From positions 20,390,349-20,454,348 of the forward strand of contig CM055109.1 in NCBI GenBank assembly GCA_029204225.1: a stretch of 64,000 bases of DNA, read 5' to 3'. The notes under the pieces were generated by a model. That model saw nothing but the letters and a program-made list of their open reading frames with translations. It searched no databases and was not told the origin of the DNA. The stretch comes from Diphasiastrum complanatum. Taxonomy: Eukaryota > Streptophyta > Lycopodiopsida > Lycopodiales > Lycopodiaceae. Positions 1 to 13,714 of the stretch are shown here, piece after piece. Both the position numbers and the translations under genes were made by a program. Positions within the stretch are counted from its first letter, which is position 1; each line of letters starts with the position of its first letter.

Positions 1-620
1 GATACACTCTAGGTCATGGCTAATCTGCCACTCTTGTAATTCGTGATTAGCTATAGATGTTTAATCAATTTAATCTAGTAGTTACGCGACGCGACTATAT
101 ACTTTCTGGATGATACTTGATACATATAAATGAAGTAGTCTAATGCTAGTAAGCAAGAAGATGAAAATACTAAATATGAGTCCGCCTGCGTGCAAGACAA
201 TTTTTCTACATAGAATCTGTAGATCCACAAGTCTGCTAGTAAGCGAGACACGAATTCATGGGAGCACTGTATTTCTCTCATGTCAACGCACTGAGTGGAT
301 TTGCATGCAGTGCTTGAAGAATCATAAAAGTCAGCAGATGATTTTGTAGTCGTTGCGCACATATCACTCTTACCATGTCTAATCTTGAATGAATTTTTGT
401 CTGCTATTGTTTGTGTATCTCATTCATTCATTTTTATCAATTCCGCATACTGGTTGAATTTTGTTGAATGATGTGTTAATCTAAAACGTAGATCAGCAGT
501 GTCTGTCTACATTCTGGAGGACTATAGGAATGATATAGCTGGTAGTGACCAGCAATTATATCTGAAATCCATCCAAATTGTTTTATTTTGCGTTTGTTTC
601 GTGCTCGCGATTGTCATCAG
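1..620 (+). repeat. Possible 5' LTR of copia fragment 1, no gene
   Basis: I see no gene here. The stretch ends just before a degenerate primer-binding site, so by position it should be the 5' LTR of the element that follows. I could not match it to the sequence after that element's polypurine tract (4,080-4,326), so the two ends may come from different elements or have diverged. The short ORFs look like chance. Confidence 0.35.
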
Positions 621-633
621 TAGTATTAGAGCC
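621..633 (+). other. Degenerate tRNA-iMet primer-binding site
   Basis: TAGTATTAGAGCC differs in two places from the usual plant copia site TGGTATCAGAGCC. It lies about 100 bases before a gag start codon, the expected position. Confidence 0.55.
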
Positions 634-731
634 TACCTTGTCATAGTCTGACGTAGTCAAGAAGCTATCAGATCCAGGAGGCCAAGCATTCAAACAAACA
701 ACTATCAACAAGAAAACACACTTCAGAAGCA

Positions 732-2040
732 ATGGCTTCAATCAGCAGCATACAGAGCAAGATCTATACAATTCTGGATTCTTCAGGATCTAACTTTCTA
801 GCCTAGAAAGTTAAAACATCATTGACACTCAAGGGTGAAGGTTTATTCCCCTAGGTGGATGGCACAAAGGAAATGCCTATGACATCAGGCAAAGAGCTAC
901 GCGAGTGGAGGGAGAAAAATGACAAGGCAGTAGCCTTGCTATCATCTTCCATTGAAGATAGTCTCACACTTGACCTGGCTACACTCTCCAAAGCTAAGGA
1001 GATGTGGGATACACTGCTCATGAGATTTCAAACAAAATCAAGAAGTCAAATAATGATGATGGAAGATCAGCTGACAAATCTACAGTGGGATGGGAAAGAC
1101 CTCACTTCTTTTGTAAGGAAGATGAAGGATCTATTTCTATCACTATATAACTCTGGAGCAGAGAATGCAGTGTCAGCTGAGAATTAGCTCACTTACCTAT
1201 TGAGAGCCTTATCCAGATCATTCCAGACAACCATAACTCTGATCGCAAAAGATCCTACAATGACCCTCAAAAAGGCAATTATCGAGATTCAAGAGGAAGT
1301 CGAGGCTAGAGAACACCTTGATCACAACGATGGTTCTGACCAGGCCCTCTATGGCAACAAAGAAAAATCCAAGAAACAATTCAAGCCTAAGAGGGAGTCA
1401 AATCAGAGGTAGGATCATGATCAGCAAGTAGAGGGGACCAGCAAAGGCAAGTGGAAGAACAAAGGGAGGTCAAAACAACAAGGTGGAGAAAAGAAGACTT
1501 GCATGAGATGCAGAAGAGATGGGCACACATTTGATACATGCTGGCTCAATCCAAAAATTGAATGTATCCACTGCCATAGAAAGGGTCATGCAACCATGGA
1601 TTGTCGCCTAAACCCGAAAAACAAATTAGCATAGAACAGACAGGAGAACATCAACAGTTCATTCTATGTCGAGGAGCCTGAGAGCTTGAAAATGGGCAAA
1701 GAGAGATTGAACAAAAATTGTTCGATTGCCTACATTTGTGAAGACATGTGTGCAGCATCAACATCTGACACACATGAGGTGATTCTAGATCTAGGAGCCA
1801 CCTTACACTTCATGACATTAAGATGAATTATGTCTGATTTCAGAAGTGCAGATCCTTCAAGATTCATTGTTCTTGGAGATGGATCCAAACATCAAGTGAA
1901 TGGTATTGGTTCACTCTGGCTCAACACCAATGACAAAGACAGATGACTCGAAGACGTTCTGTTCGTGCCTATACTACAGCAGGACCTATTTTTTGTGGCA
2001 AGGATAGCTGATGTAGGGATGCGTGTGACATTTTCTGATG
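732..2040 (+). pseudogene. Copia gag-protease remnant (fragment 1)
   Basis: This is a decayed Ty1/copia gag and protease reading frame. The ATG at 732 opens a gag that stays in one frame but has stops at 804, 852, 1185 and 1410. It carries the gag signature LDLATLSKAKEMWDTLL and MMEDQLTNLQWDGKDLTSF. Two CCHC zinc knuckles follow: CMRCRRDGHTFDTC from 1500 and CIHCHRKGHATMDC from 1563. The aspartic protease centre is at 1788-1802 but reads DLGAT where DSGAT is normal, so it would be dead. The frame runs on through the protease C-terminus (LFVPILQQDLFFVA). A related gag lies at 19,972-20,480. Confidence 0.85.
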
Positions 2041-2049
2041 AAGCATGCA

Positions 2050-4026
2050 ACGTTCCTAGGATATGATGATCGCGTGAAGGGCTATAGATGTCTTGATCCA
2101 GTCAAAAACAAAATCCATATAAGCTGAGATGTTATCTTTGATGAATCCAAGATGTATGAAGACGAAGATACTGAGAAGAGAGACACATCCAGTAGGAAAA
2201 ATGGCATAGTGAGGATACCACCTGATGATGATCCATTCATTGACCTTCTGAGTGATGAACATGAGGATACATCTCAAGATACTACTACTCAACCTCAAAA
2301 CAGGTTGGAGAGGTAGGGACAGACCTTTTGGTGCAAGAAGGATTGAAATTGCAGGTGACAAACGCAAGGAGAAGGATGTACCGTGGGATACATTTTCACC
2401 AGGAAGCCGATCACCTGACAGAAAGCTCCCTAAGTGGTTTGAGAGATTGATGGAGAGCTGCGATATAGATGACTTTCCAGGATCATCTAACCAGGGAGAG
2501 CTACGAAGATCAATAAGAGAGAAGATACTACCTGAAAGGTATAAAGCAAATTATGCTCTGTTATCCAGCATTATTCAAAGCAAAGAACCTTCGACTTATG
2601 GTGAAGCGAAGGATGATGACATTTGGATCAAAGCCATGGGAGAGGAGATGGAGTCAATTGCTAAGCATAGCACATGGGACTTAGTAGAACCACCAGTTGG
2701 CAAGAAACCCATTGGTTGCAAATGGGTATATAGAACTAAATACCATGTAGATGGAAGCATAGCAAAGCACAAAGCAAGATTGGTAATCAAAGGGTACGCA
2801 CAAAATAAAGGCATTGACTATGAGGAGAACTTTGCACCGGTGTGTAAGTGGAATACTCTACGTCTACTTATTGCTTTAGCTTCACATTTTGGTTGGCCTT
2901 TGCATCAGATAAAGTATGTCGCTTGAAGAAAACGCTTTATGGTCTTAAACAAGCACCACGTGCATGGTATAGCAGGATTGATGCCTACTTTCGTTCAAAG
3001 GGGATGGTGAGAACACATTCTGATCCAAATCTATATGTCTTATGCTTTGATAGTATGGTTGCTTTGATTGCTCTTTATGTTGATGACTTGATTATTACGG
3101 GAAATAATCAAGAGATGATAGACATAATCAAGAAAGACCTCATGAAACAATTTGAGATGACGGATTTCAGCCTGATGCATTACTGCCTTGGAGTAGAAGT
3201 GTGGCAAAAAGGACATGAAGTGGGTTTAACACAGGTGAAATATGTCAAAGAGTTACTACACAGGTTTAGGTTGCAGGATTGCAAACCAGTAAACACTCCT
3301 ATTGGACCAAGTAAAAAGCTTTCTAAGCTTGATGAATCACAGTCATTTGATGCTACGCTATATAGACAGTTAGTAGGGAGCTTGATTTACCTTACCACAA
3401 CTAGACCAGATATATGCTATGTTGTTGGCATTGTAAGTCAGTTTATGGCAGCACCTACGGAAATGCATTGGAAAGCAACTAAACGCATTTTGCGTTATGT
3501 GAAAGGCACATCAGAGTATGGCTTGATTTACAGGAAGCATGATGGTTTACTTGAGTTGTGTGGCTATGTGGATGCGGACTGGGGAGGTGACTATGATGAT
3601 CGTAGATCCACCACAGGATATATATTCCAGTTTTGTGGTAATTGCTTTTCCTGCTCTAGTAAGAAGCAAAGTACAATTGCTCTTTCCACCACAGAAGCAG
3701 AGTATAAGGCAATGTGTAGTGCTGCACAAGAAGCTATATGGTTGAGACAAATCTTGGAAGAGATTGGCATGAAGCAGAAAAATCCCACAACTTTACATAG
3801 CGACAGTCAGAGTGGCATTCAACTAGCAAAGAATCCAGTGTTCCATGCGAGAACTAAATACATTGAGATTCAATATCACTTCATACGTGAAAGACTGCTA
3901 AGTTGTGAAATTCATGTTGTTCATTGTAGCACAAAAGAACAACTAGCTGATATTTTCACTAAGCCACCTACTGGAGAAAAGTTTGATAAGTTTAGATCAA
4001 AACTTTCTGTATTTAAAGTTTGTTGA
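2050..4026 (+). pseudogene. Copia pol remnant lacking the integrase core (fragment 1)
   Basis: At 2,050 the sequence jumps from the protease end directly to the region that normally follows integrase (FLGYDDRVKGYRCL), so about 1 kb holding the integrase catalytic core is missing. Reverse transcriptase begins near 2,620 (GCKWVYRTKYHVDGS, KARLVIKGYAQ). It breaks at about 2,905, where some 35 codons with the first catalytic Asp are lost and the frame shifts. The second half is open to 4,026: YGLKQAPRAW, YVDD at 3,076-3,087, then RNase H (DADWGG, TTEAEYKAM) and the C-terminal ADIFTKP. Reverse transcription from this copy is not possible. Confidence 0.88.
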
Positions 4027-4070
4027 CTTTAAAGCTATGTATATGACTGTATAAAAAGTGACTCTACTTT

Positions 4071-4326
4071 AAGGGAGAGAGTTAGAATTAAAGTTGGAAT
4101 CACTTTGTGACTGTAAGTGGGTCCTGTCAGTGGATAAGAATCAGTTGGCCTCGCCACGAGGCAAGTCGACGGGACACGCGTCCCGCCAACGGCAACCTGG
4201 GTCATGCATGGGTTGCTTGAGTGAACAACTATATGTACAGTGTAATTTCATTTTGAGAAATACAGTTGCTATGTGAGCTTGCTGAGGAGAGTGATTTTCT
4301 GTTTGTGTTATTGTGTAGCATGACCT
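4071..4326 (+). repeat. Polypurine tract and start of a 3' LTR
   Basis: AAGGGAGAG at 4,071-4,079 sits 45 bases after the pol stop, where the plus-strand primer of a copia element belongs. The following AGTTAGAATT is one change from the common copia LTR start TGTTAGAATT. The LTR end is not clear. It includes a GC-rich stretch (4,150-4,200) with CGCGTCCCGCC. Confidence 0.5.
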
Positions 4327-5358
<1,032 letters not shown>

Positions 5359-5581
5359 AAATGAAAAGTGATTACAAAATGGTGCCACATCCCTACTTAT
5401 AGACAAAGTTAGGGTTAGGGTTTTTGGTTCACCCAAAAACCATGTGCCATAATAACTTGGCTATCATAAAAAGTTTAAAATCCAAATTGCATTTTAGAAC
5501 TACTTGGGTCCTTTCTTATTTTGGCCCATTGGTATTTTAGATTTATCTCTACTTCTCGCGCCTTTGGCTTATGAGTACAGT

Positions 5582-7309
5582 TTAGTTCACCATTTAAGGG
5601 TGTCTGACATAATCTCGACACTGACTCAGACAATGAGTCAGAACCTCAATGTGTCAACCCACATCAAAGGACTGAAGTTCAAACCAGAAGGTCGAACAGG
5701 TCCAGACAACCTCCATCCAGATTTATGGATGATCGGGCCTACTACTTCGTGCAGGAACCAAACACAGTTGCTGAGGCGATGTCTACACCTGATGCTGACT
5801 AGTGGAAGGCAGCGATGGACATCGAATTCAATTCTCTTATGAAGAATCAAACATGGACACTCACTGTGCTGGCAAAGGACCGGAAACCAATTCCATGCAA
5901 ATGAATATTCAAGGCAAAATACAACACTTAAGGAAGGCTAAATCGTTACAAGGCCAGGCTAGTCGCCAAAGGATTTTCCCAGATTCCAGATATGGATTAT
6001 TCAGAAACCTTTAGCCCAGCTGTCAAACATGCGTCGGTCTACCTACTCCTCTCCTTTGCAGCCGCGATAGACCTTGAAGTACACTTGATGGATGTCCAGA
6101 CCACTTTCCTCAATGGAACCATCAAAGAGAAAATTTACATGATGTAGCCAGAGGGATACGAACTCAACGGCAAGCAACAGCACCTTGTATGCAAAATCCA
6201 CAAGGCGTTCTATGGGCTGAAACAGTCACCCAGAGCCTGGTTCCAAAAATAAGGATTGGTTTCATTCCAAACTCAGCAGACTCGAATGTCTATTTCAAGT
6301 CTGTATAAAATTACTTCATCATCATCACTCTCTACGTAGATGATACACTCTTATTCAGTAATAATCTGAATTTGATGAAGGAAACAAAATGCATGCTGGC
6401 CCAAGAAAACAAGATGACTGACATGGGTCCAGCCCACTATTGTCTCGATCCAAATTCAACGAGATCGACCCAGTAGACTAATCTTTCAGCAACGATATTT
6501 TAACAACGTACTAGAAAAGTATGGAATGGCCAAGTGCAAATCCAATCTCTTTCCACTCGACCCTGGACAAAAGCTATCAAAGGAACAGTCTCCTCAAATT
6601 GAGCCAGAAAAGGAGGAGATGAAGCGCTACCTGTTCAATCTATCATCAACTCACTGATGTATACAATGATCTGCATGTGACCAGACCTTGCATATTCAGT
6701 CAATACACTCAGCCAGTTCCTGTCAAATCCAGGCATAGCTCATTGGAAAGCACTAACAAAGTTCATGAAGTACATCCAAGGCATGACAACTCTTAGCATT
6801 TGCTATGGAGGCAGCCAAACTGCCAACATCCTTGAAGCCTACACAGATGCAGATTGGGCAAGAGATGTCGACACCAGAAAATCAACTTTTGGATTTGTAT
6901 TCTTATACAACCAAGTTCCAATCTCATGGAGCAGCCGGAAGTAGACCCCAGTTGCATTATCATCAACAGAATCCGAATACATAGCTGCCACAGATGCAAC
7001 CAAAGAGGCGATCTGGCTCAGGCAACTACTTGCAGACCTCAATCTTACACAAACACTTCCTACAACAATCTATTGGATAATCAAAGCACAATAGCGCTAT
7101 CTCTCAATCCGAGATTTCACTCTCGAAGCAAACATATTGATATCATGTATCATTATCTAGAGAGAAAGTGCATAGTAAGGAAGTAGAATTGATCTTCTGC
7201 AGAATAGATTACATGGCAACAAATTACTTCACAAAGGCTCTATCAAAGGAACAACATCTCAGATTTAACGATATATTAAAAGTTTTTCAGGATCCACGTT
7301 AAGGGAGAG
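5582..7309 (+). pseudogene. Copia pol fragment 3 with polypurine tract
   Basis: A nearly full-length but heavily stopped copia reverse transcriptase and RNase H. Recognisable blocks in order: SRFMDDRAYY linker, WKAAMDIEFNSLMKNQTW, KARLVAKGFSQ, DVQTTFLNGTIKEKIYM, YGLKQSPRAWF, LYVDDTLLFS, LAYSVNTLSQFLSNPG, then RNase H DADWARDVDTRKST, SSTESEYIA and HSRSKHIDI. There are many in-frame stops and several frame changes. AAGGGAGAG at about 7,301-7,309 is the polypurine tract. The gag, protease and integrase of this copy are missing. Confidence 0.85.
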
Positions 7310-8060
7310 TGTTAGATTTTTTATGCTCAGTCTTAAACAAATCATTCACGTAATGAGCATCTTGAAAATCCAAAGGCCGACTTCATATTTTCGGACCTTC
7401 ACATTTTTCTTCTTTTATCTTAAAACAATTTTTTAGGCACCTTCGCCCTTTTCGCTCCTTAGCGAAAAATGCGACACAATGGCCAAGTGGCCAGAATGCC
7501 TTAGAAATTATTTTTAGGCACCTTCGCCTTTTTTGTCTTTTTTGCTACCTTTAAAATCTAAGGCACCTTCGTCTTTTTCACTGCCTTTAAGTTTAAGGCA
7601 CCTTCGCCTTCTTCACTGCCTTCAGTGTAAGGCACTTTTTTGGCTTTTTCGTCTTTTTCACCTTCTTCGATGCTCGAATCTAAAGGTGCCTTAGGGATTT
7701 AATATCTTTAGTGTAAGGGCACGTTCAGGAGTTGCATACCTTCAGTCTAAAGGCACCTTCAAGTTTTTCTGCTTTTTCGCGTTTTGCTACATTAGATGAC
7801 CGACATCGCCAACTTATCAGCAACTCTAAAATAGTTGGAGAACCAAATATCCCAAAGGCGGTTGGCGGTTACCAACTTTATACATATGCAAAGACTGGCA
7901 TAAATAGCATTAAAGACTTGTAAGATATTTTGTTCCTCGACACTTGTAGATCTGTATATTAGCTGATTCAAGTTATGTAAGTGTTAATTTTGAATTGAGT
8001 TAATTGAATTTCTCTTTCAATCAGAGTTTTTATCTGTAGTCGACGTTATCGTGCTCAGCA
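7310..8060 (+). repeat. Probable 3' LTR of copia fragment 3
   Basis: The sequence begins TGTTAGATTTT directly after the polypurine tract, as copia LTRs do. A TATA-like CATAAATAGC lies at about 7,900. I could not find a partner LTR or a clear right edge, so the end is approximate. Confidence 0.5.
7430..7790 (+). repeat. Degenerate GCACCTTCGCC repeat inside the LTR
   Basis: The phrase AAGGCACCTTCGCCTTTTT recurs about seven times with variations (GCACCTTCGCC, GCACCTTCGTC, GCACTTTTTTGG), once inverted as AAAGGTGCCTTAGG. Spacing is irregular, roughly 40-60 bases. The position upstream of a TATA-like sequence suggests an LTR enhancer array, but this is inference. Confidence 0.7.
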
Positions 8061-8374
8061 AGCTGAAGTTATTACTTCAAGCTATTGTACTCATTGTTGA
8101 TATTTATCAGAGTGCAATTTTTGTCTCACTACTGCGTTGTTCATTTGCGCATTCTGTATGAATTCTTCTACTTGAAAAATCTGCTGCTAACTGTTGCGTT
8201 TCCATTCCTACACGTCGCACTCCAATCCTCGAGCTTCCGCTGCCGCTCATGCCCACACACAATTTTACGACGGTGATTAATATTCTCTACAATCCAATGT
8301 CATTAATATTCTCAATGTCTTACTTATGTGTCGATCGGATTCCAACTAACTTAATTTCTTTATTTCTTTGGCAG

Positions 8375-8798
8375 ATTATATTTCATCCAGATCGAATAGA
8401 CCCAAGATGGTGGTATGTGATCCAACTTAATGCAAGAAAACGATGTGCTATTGAGGAAAAATATATTGTAACATTGGATACACACGACGAATGACCACCC
8501 AATTTTGAGGTTTTGGAGGAACTTGAACCACTCATCCAAGCTCCAAATGATATGGAAATGACGGGAGAAGAAGATACGATTGTAAATGATGAGATTCCTA
8601 TGATCGTACAAGGCAAATTTTAGCCGGTAATTTGAGGCCACCACGTTTAGATGAGATAGAACTAGAACTAGAAGAAGAGGAAGTTGAATATGAGCGTAGC
8701 TCACATTATTAAAGAGACCCGATCGGAAATCTACAAATATACTTAGACCTAGATTCAGATGAGTGTCAAGACTTGTGTGATGACGAGAATGATTTATG
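8375..8798 (+). pseudogene. Exon-like remnant, possibly CACTA transposase C-terminus
   Basis: A good acceptor (TTTCTTTGGCAG) precedes an open stretch encoding FHPDRIDPRWWYVIQL and ending at 8,494. Coding character resumes in other frames to about 8,798, with an acidic tail containing LDEIELELEEEEVEYE and LDLDSDECQDLCDDEND. The shape, a DPRWWYVI block before an acidic tail, reminds me of the C-terminal exon of En/Spm-type (CACTA) transposases. That is a weak resemblance and I see no other exon of such a gene nearby. Confidence 0.3.
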
Positions 8799-8799
8799 A

Positions 8800-9616
<817 letters not shown>

Positions 9617-9639
9617 TCTTCCTCCCCACCCACAACGAT

Positions 9640-10365
9640 GGACCATCTTCTTTTCATTTACATTAATGCTTTCAACAATGCATATCCATAAGTTTAGTGT
9701 AAATCTACATAACAACTGAAAAAGAGATATATGTCCTTCACAGCTACTGTTGTATCTCACTCTTGACACTTGAATCATCGACATTACTTTCTATGCTTTA
9801 AACATATCTTGAAATCTGTGGATTTAGGTATGAATACAAGAGGCATATGCTTCTTGAGTATATTAAGTACAAAAATACGTGAATCGTTATTAACAACAAC
9901 TAGGGTTCAAAAGAGTATGTTTTTTATGGTGCAATGTTTAACACTATTTTAGGGCTTGTTAAACCTTGGTTTGTTATGTAGACCTGGATTTGTCAAACAC
10001 CGTCTATTGTGAGAAGAAGGGTACGTCCTGGAAAAATCATGACTTCCTCACAAGAATCCCTTACAATGATTAAGGTTTGGGCTTTGAACGTACTTTGGTT
10101 GCATATTTGCAAAGACTAATGTGGTTTCAAAATCTATGAATGGAAATGGTATGTAGTAGACAATATGCAATGGTATAAAGTAAGGCATTAAGTCTATGTT
10201 GCTTACATATGGATATAGGAAAGCTTAGTTAACATTAACAACAGCTTATACTTCATACATCAAGTCCATAACACCAAAGATAACTTTTTGCTTTAATTCT
10301 TTTGGAACCTATGCATATGTTGGGGTAATATTTGAATATGTTAGGGTTTATAACCTAAATACTCT
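9640..10365 (+). repeat. Dispersed repeat R, most complete copy
   Basis: Three parts of this stretch recur elsewhere. 9,640-9,865 matches the reverse complement of 19,545-19,750. 9,890-10,280 matches the reverse complement of 41,952-42,420. About 10,282-10,360 matches 47,112-47,188 in direct orientation. There is no ORF. It is likely part of a non-coding LTR element or leader. Its value is as a ruler: here the last two parts are contiguous, whereas at 42 and 47 kb they are separated and inverted. Confidence 0.75.
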
Positions 10366-11330
10366 TAAAGGCACATGGACTTGTGCAAGAGCAATTGTGT
10401 TCATAGGGATTGGAATGACATGGAATTGCCCTAATCCTATTGTGAATGTTAGGGTTAAATTCTATAGTAGTTGTACATGCACACGGGTATTGCATAACTT
10501 GTTAGTACAACATGATTAGGTTTTACGTTTCATAAAATAGAAGGATAGCTTTTGTACTCTTGGAAAGCATGGATATGCTCAAGAGTCATGAATACTGTGC
10601 ACTACATGTTCTTTGACTTACAACTGGTACAAGGATTTGTATGGCATGAATTTGCCCTTATACCTACGTACAGGTCCAAGCTCCTCCTAGTTTGCTATAT
10701 GAAATTTGATAAATGTAGTTAGCTTTCAATACATAATGAATGTTGTAAAATAAATAAGATAAGGACCAATACCAATATATTGATCGGAATGGCAGAAGCC
10801 TTGATACGATAAGGTTATGGTTTGGCCTATCGCTAGAAACATTGCTTGTTAGGAAAGACTAGACTATATAATGTCATATTTAATGTATGTTGTCAAGTTG
10901 GTGAGCTTATTTTGTACATGAATAACAATTGACATTCAGCGTTGACACCTGTCTTTCACACTGTGCTAACTTGTGCAGTTTTGTGTGATGGGATGGTGGC
11001 AAGTACCAGCTGGATGCCTTGAAACATGTTTTTCTTTACCGTGTTTTATAAGTATTGTGAATACTTTTCAGCTATGTTTTTCCTTGTTGATTTTATGAAT
11101 AAAGGGATTTAAAAGGTGTGGTCTTGACTTGACAAGAGGAGCTTTGTTCTGTTATCTGTCTATATGCGAGCTGAGGTGTAAATCCGACTATTCCTTGGTA
11201 ACCTTACCTTCAATTCATGAGCTAACATAGGTCTTTTTGTTATGTTTAGTCCACATGATGGTTTTAGGATGCCATAGACCTATGGTCTGGGGAGCCCCTT
11301 CTTCCTCCTAATCTATTCATTTAGACTATG
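10366..11330. other. No gene seen
   Basis: Non-coding sequence without long ORFs. It is probably the continuation of the repeat before it, but I found no second copy in the window. Confidence 0.4.
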
Positions 11331-11355
11331 ATATGTTGTATGAAAAAAAAAATTC

Positions 11356-12120
11356 ATGTTGCATAGTTTTATCACTGAGACTGATCGTGCTACTTGTAAT
11401 GCTGTCGGGCCAAAACATAAGATGCTCTGCATTATCGACCTTTTGGATACCTTGCATTGGGCTAAAATTTATATGGAGTATGGCAAAAATAAAATTGATC
11501 CTTTGGGCACTATAGAAAGTTTTGCTTCTGATTTAGCTGGACTTGTTGATAAATATGAAGAGGAGAAAAGATTTTATAATCTGCATATCAAAAAAGTTTT
11601 TTCTTGTTTAAGAACAGAAAAGTTTTTTCTTGTTTAAGAAAAGAAAATGGTCTTTTATCTGTTGAACCTACTCTCTCTCTTCCTGATACACCTCCATCTC
11701 CACACCCTCGTCTTTTTAGATGAGTGGGATGAAGATAGTACTTTAAAATTTGAAATTTTCTCCCAAGACATTTGTGATATCGGGGACTAGTCTGCCTTTG
11801 AATTTTGTCAGGCAAGAAATTGTCAAGTCCCCAGCCGTATTATTGAATTCAACTCTGCCAGTACCGCTTACAAACTCTAGAGCCTATCTTCAGTCAACTT
11901 TCTTGCTCCTATACCTATTGAGCTCTGGATTATACTCACGCATTTGACTGAAAAAGAGGTACAGGCCTGTAAACTTGCTGCGTTGAACAAAAACTCTGCC
12001 CTTGAAACACCCATTGTCTTTGACAATATTATAGGCATGAATAAATTTGAACCTTCTCGCTGTCCTTCTGAGCAGACCTGGGCTCGAGTCCGTGGACATT
12101 TTGATTTTGGGTTACAATAG
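11356..12120 (+). pseudogene. Decayed ORF, function unknown
   Basis: I do not recognise this protein. An open frame at 11,356-11,637 (contains IIDLLDTLHWAKIYMEYGKN and LAGLVDKYEEEKRF) is followed, after a 29-base direct duplication around 11,590-11,650, by coding-like sequence in other frames. One run (LSVEPTLSLPDTPPSPHPRL) is proline-rich. Another, from about 11,720 to 12,119, has only two stops and includes HLTEKEVQACKLAALN and SRCPSEQTWARVRGHF. The amino-acid make-up looks like a real soluble protein of perhaps 250 residues. It could be an unusual gag, a captured host gene or an old viral relic; nothing in view decides. Confidence 0.4.
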
Positions 12121-12654
12121 AATGAACCTTCACCAAGCAAAATGATTTATTTATTTTTCTTAAAAGGCCCACTCAGGCCCTAGCAAAGACACATCACCTA
12201 AAATGAAAACATCCTTGTAATCCCTACCATGTATGGCAAGGTTCAAAAAGCTCATTATAATTAGTTGCAATTTGAAGGTGTAAAGTTAGGATTTGAAGAC
12301 CACTTAGGTTTAAAATAATCTTTTAACTAAATTGGACCCAATTTGACCATTGAGTTTTAGAGACACATATCAATGCTTGGGGTGGAGAGTGTGCATCTAG
12401 GAGCCACCTTAGATTCTTTGGAAGAGCGAATTTGATATATTCTCCATTCATTCGCTATTTTAGTTCAAATGAAGGAGTGTGAGAGTTAATGTTTGTGGGT
12501 GTGAATGGATGATTGTTTACTTCTTTATTCATTATTCATCTCCCCAAGCATGGTGAGTTGGTGTGAATAATACCAAAATGTAGTATTTTGATTAATCTTT
12601 TTGCACTCTATACTAAGCAGAATGCCATTTGCCCCCAGCTCATTCCATTGTGTA
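12121..12654. other. No gene seen
   Basis: Unique-looking non-coding sequence with no ORF or recognisable repeat. Confidence 0.4.
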
Positions 12655-12845
12655 ACGGGGTTGGCTCAGTTGGTTAGCTTGACATCCAAAGTTTCTTTGG
12701 TCTCAGGTTCGAGCCTCCCCTTGGAAACCAAGAAGCATTGTGTAAAGGATTCTTTGGTCTCAGGTTCCAGCCTCCCCTTCAGTGGAAACCAAGAAGTATT
12801 GTGTAAAGGACAATGGCTGCTTTTCACATAACCATTATGCAGTAG
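12655..12845 (+). mobile_element. tRNA-derived SINE-like sequence with internal duplication
   Basis: An RNA polymerase III A box (TGGCTCAGTTGG, 12,662-12,673) and B box (GGTTCGAGCC, 12,706-12,715) match consensus, 44 bases apart. The flanks do not fold into a proper tRNA cloverleaf, so this is a tRNA-derived element rather than a tRNA gene. The B-box half is duplicated in tandem: 12,693-12,749 and 12,750-12,810, the second copy with four extra bases and a changed B box (GGTTCCAGCC). No clear A-tail or target duplication was found. Confidence 0.55.
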
Positions 12846-13400
12846 AATCTGCATTTGAAAAACATAAACAACGTTTTCAAAACTGAGATTTCTTTATAGG
12901 ACCATTATGAAGCATAATTTGGATCAGCAAAACATAATCACCCTTGAAAATGGAAAATGCAGCAACTATCCTTACATACTATGGAGCCGGGTTGGAAAGC
13001 CTTACTGCGGGCAGAATGTACTCTGCCTGACACCTTCCGTTGCATAATGGATATCTTTGACTTTTTTCACACGTATTTTATGAAACGTAATGAGAATTTT
13101 GCCCCTGGATGACCACTCTAGAGATGCCACATGGTAATGTGGTAGCCTGACGCGATGGGTGGAAAACGCAGCACGGGCATTTGGAAAAATAAACATGAAT
13201 ATTCTGCTATTTAAGATGCTCAAAAAACGGGCAGAACAAGCACAAGGTATCCATCACGTACTATGGAAGGAGCCAGGGCACATGCCATTCTGCCTCGCCC
13301 AAATTTTTTGGAAATTCAAACCGGGCAGAGTCAGCAAGAATCCATTACGTGCATATACAAGGACATCGGATATTTGCACGTATGTTTTATAGCTCCTATG
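12829..13400 (+). repeat. Degenerate duplicated non-coding sequence
   Basis: ACCATTATG...ATCTGCATTTG-type phrases recur at 12,829 and 12,901. Two versions of a longer unit (CTTACATACTATGGAGCC / CATCACGTACTATGGAAGG followed by CGGGCAGA) lie near 12,970 and 13,250. No coding sequence is visible. Confidence 0.4.
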
Positions 13401-13667
13401 TGCTTACCCTCGTACTAGAGTAACATGTGACGTGATGCAATGCTCATGTGATGTGATGTGATGCAATGGTGATGCTGAATTAGAAGTTCCATGATTCATG
13501 AGGGCAAGATTCTCCAAAAAAAAAAAGAAAGATGGTGAAGTTACATCTAGATCACGGGCATATGAGTTGGAGAAGGAAGACCCCCGATACTCAAGCTCAC
13601 TACTAACTCAACTTTCACGCGTCGGTTCGTAGATACATCAACGTATTGTATCCAGCCACCCACCCAC

Positions 13668-13669
<2 letters not shown>

Positions 13670-13712
<43 letters not shown>
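13670..13712 (+). repeat. (GA)n tract upstream of the transporter gene
   Basis: About 20 GA units follow four CCAC repeats. GA/CT tracts are common in plant promoters and 5' leaders. It lies 1.2 kb upstream of the chosen start codon, so it could mark the transcription start region if there is a 5' leader intron. That is inference. Confidence 0.6.

Positions 13713-13714
<2 letters not shown>

Noticed and set aside
5408-5425. TTAGGGTTAGGG resembling telomere repeat
   Set aside because: Only two units, and most plants use TTTAGGG; similar short runs at 47,520 are also isolated.
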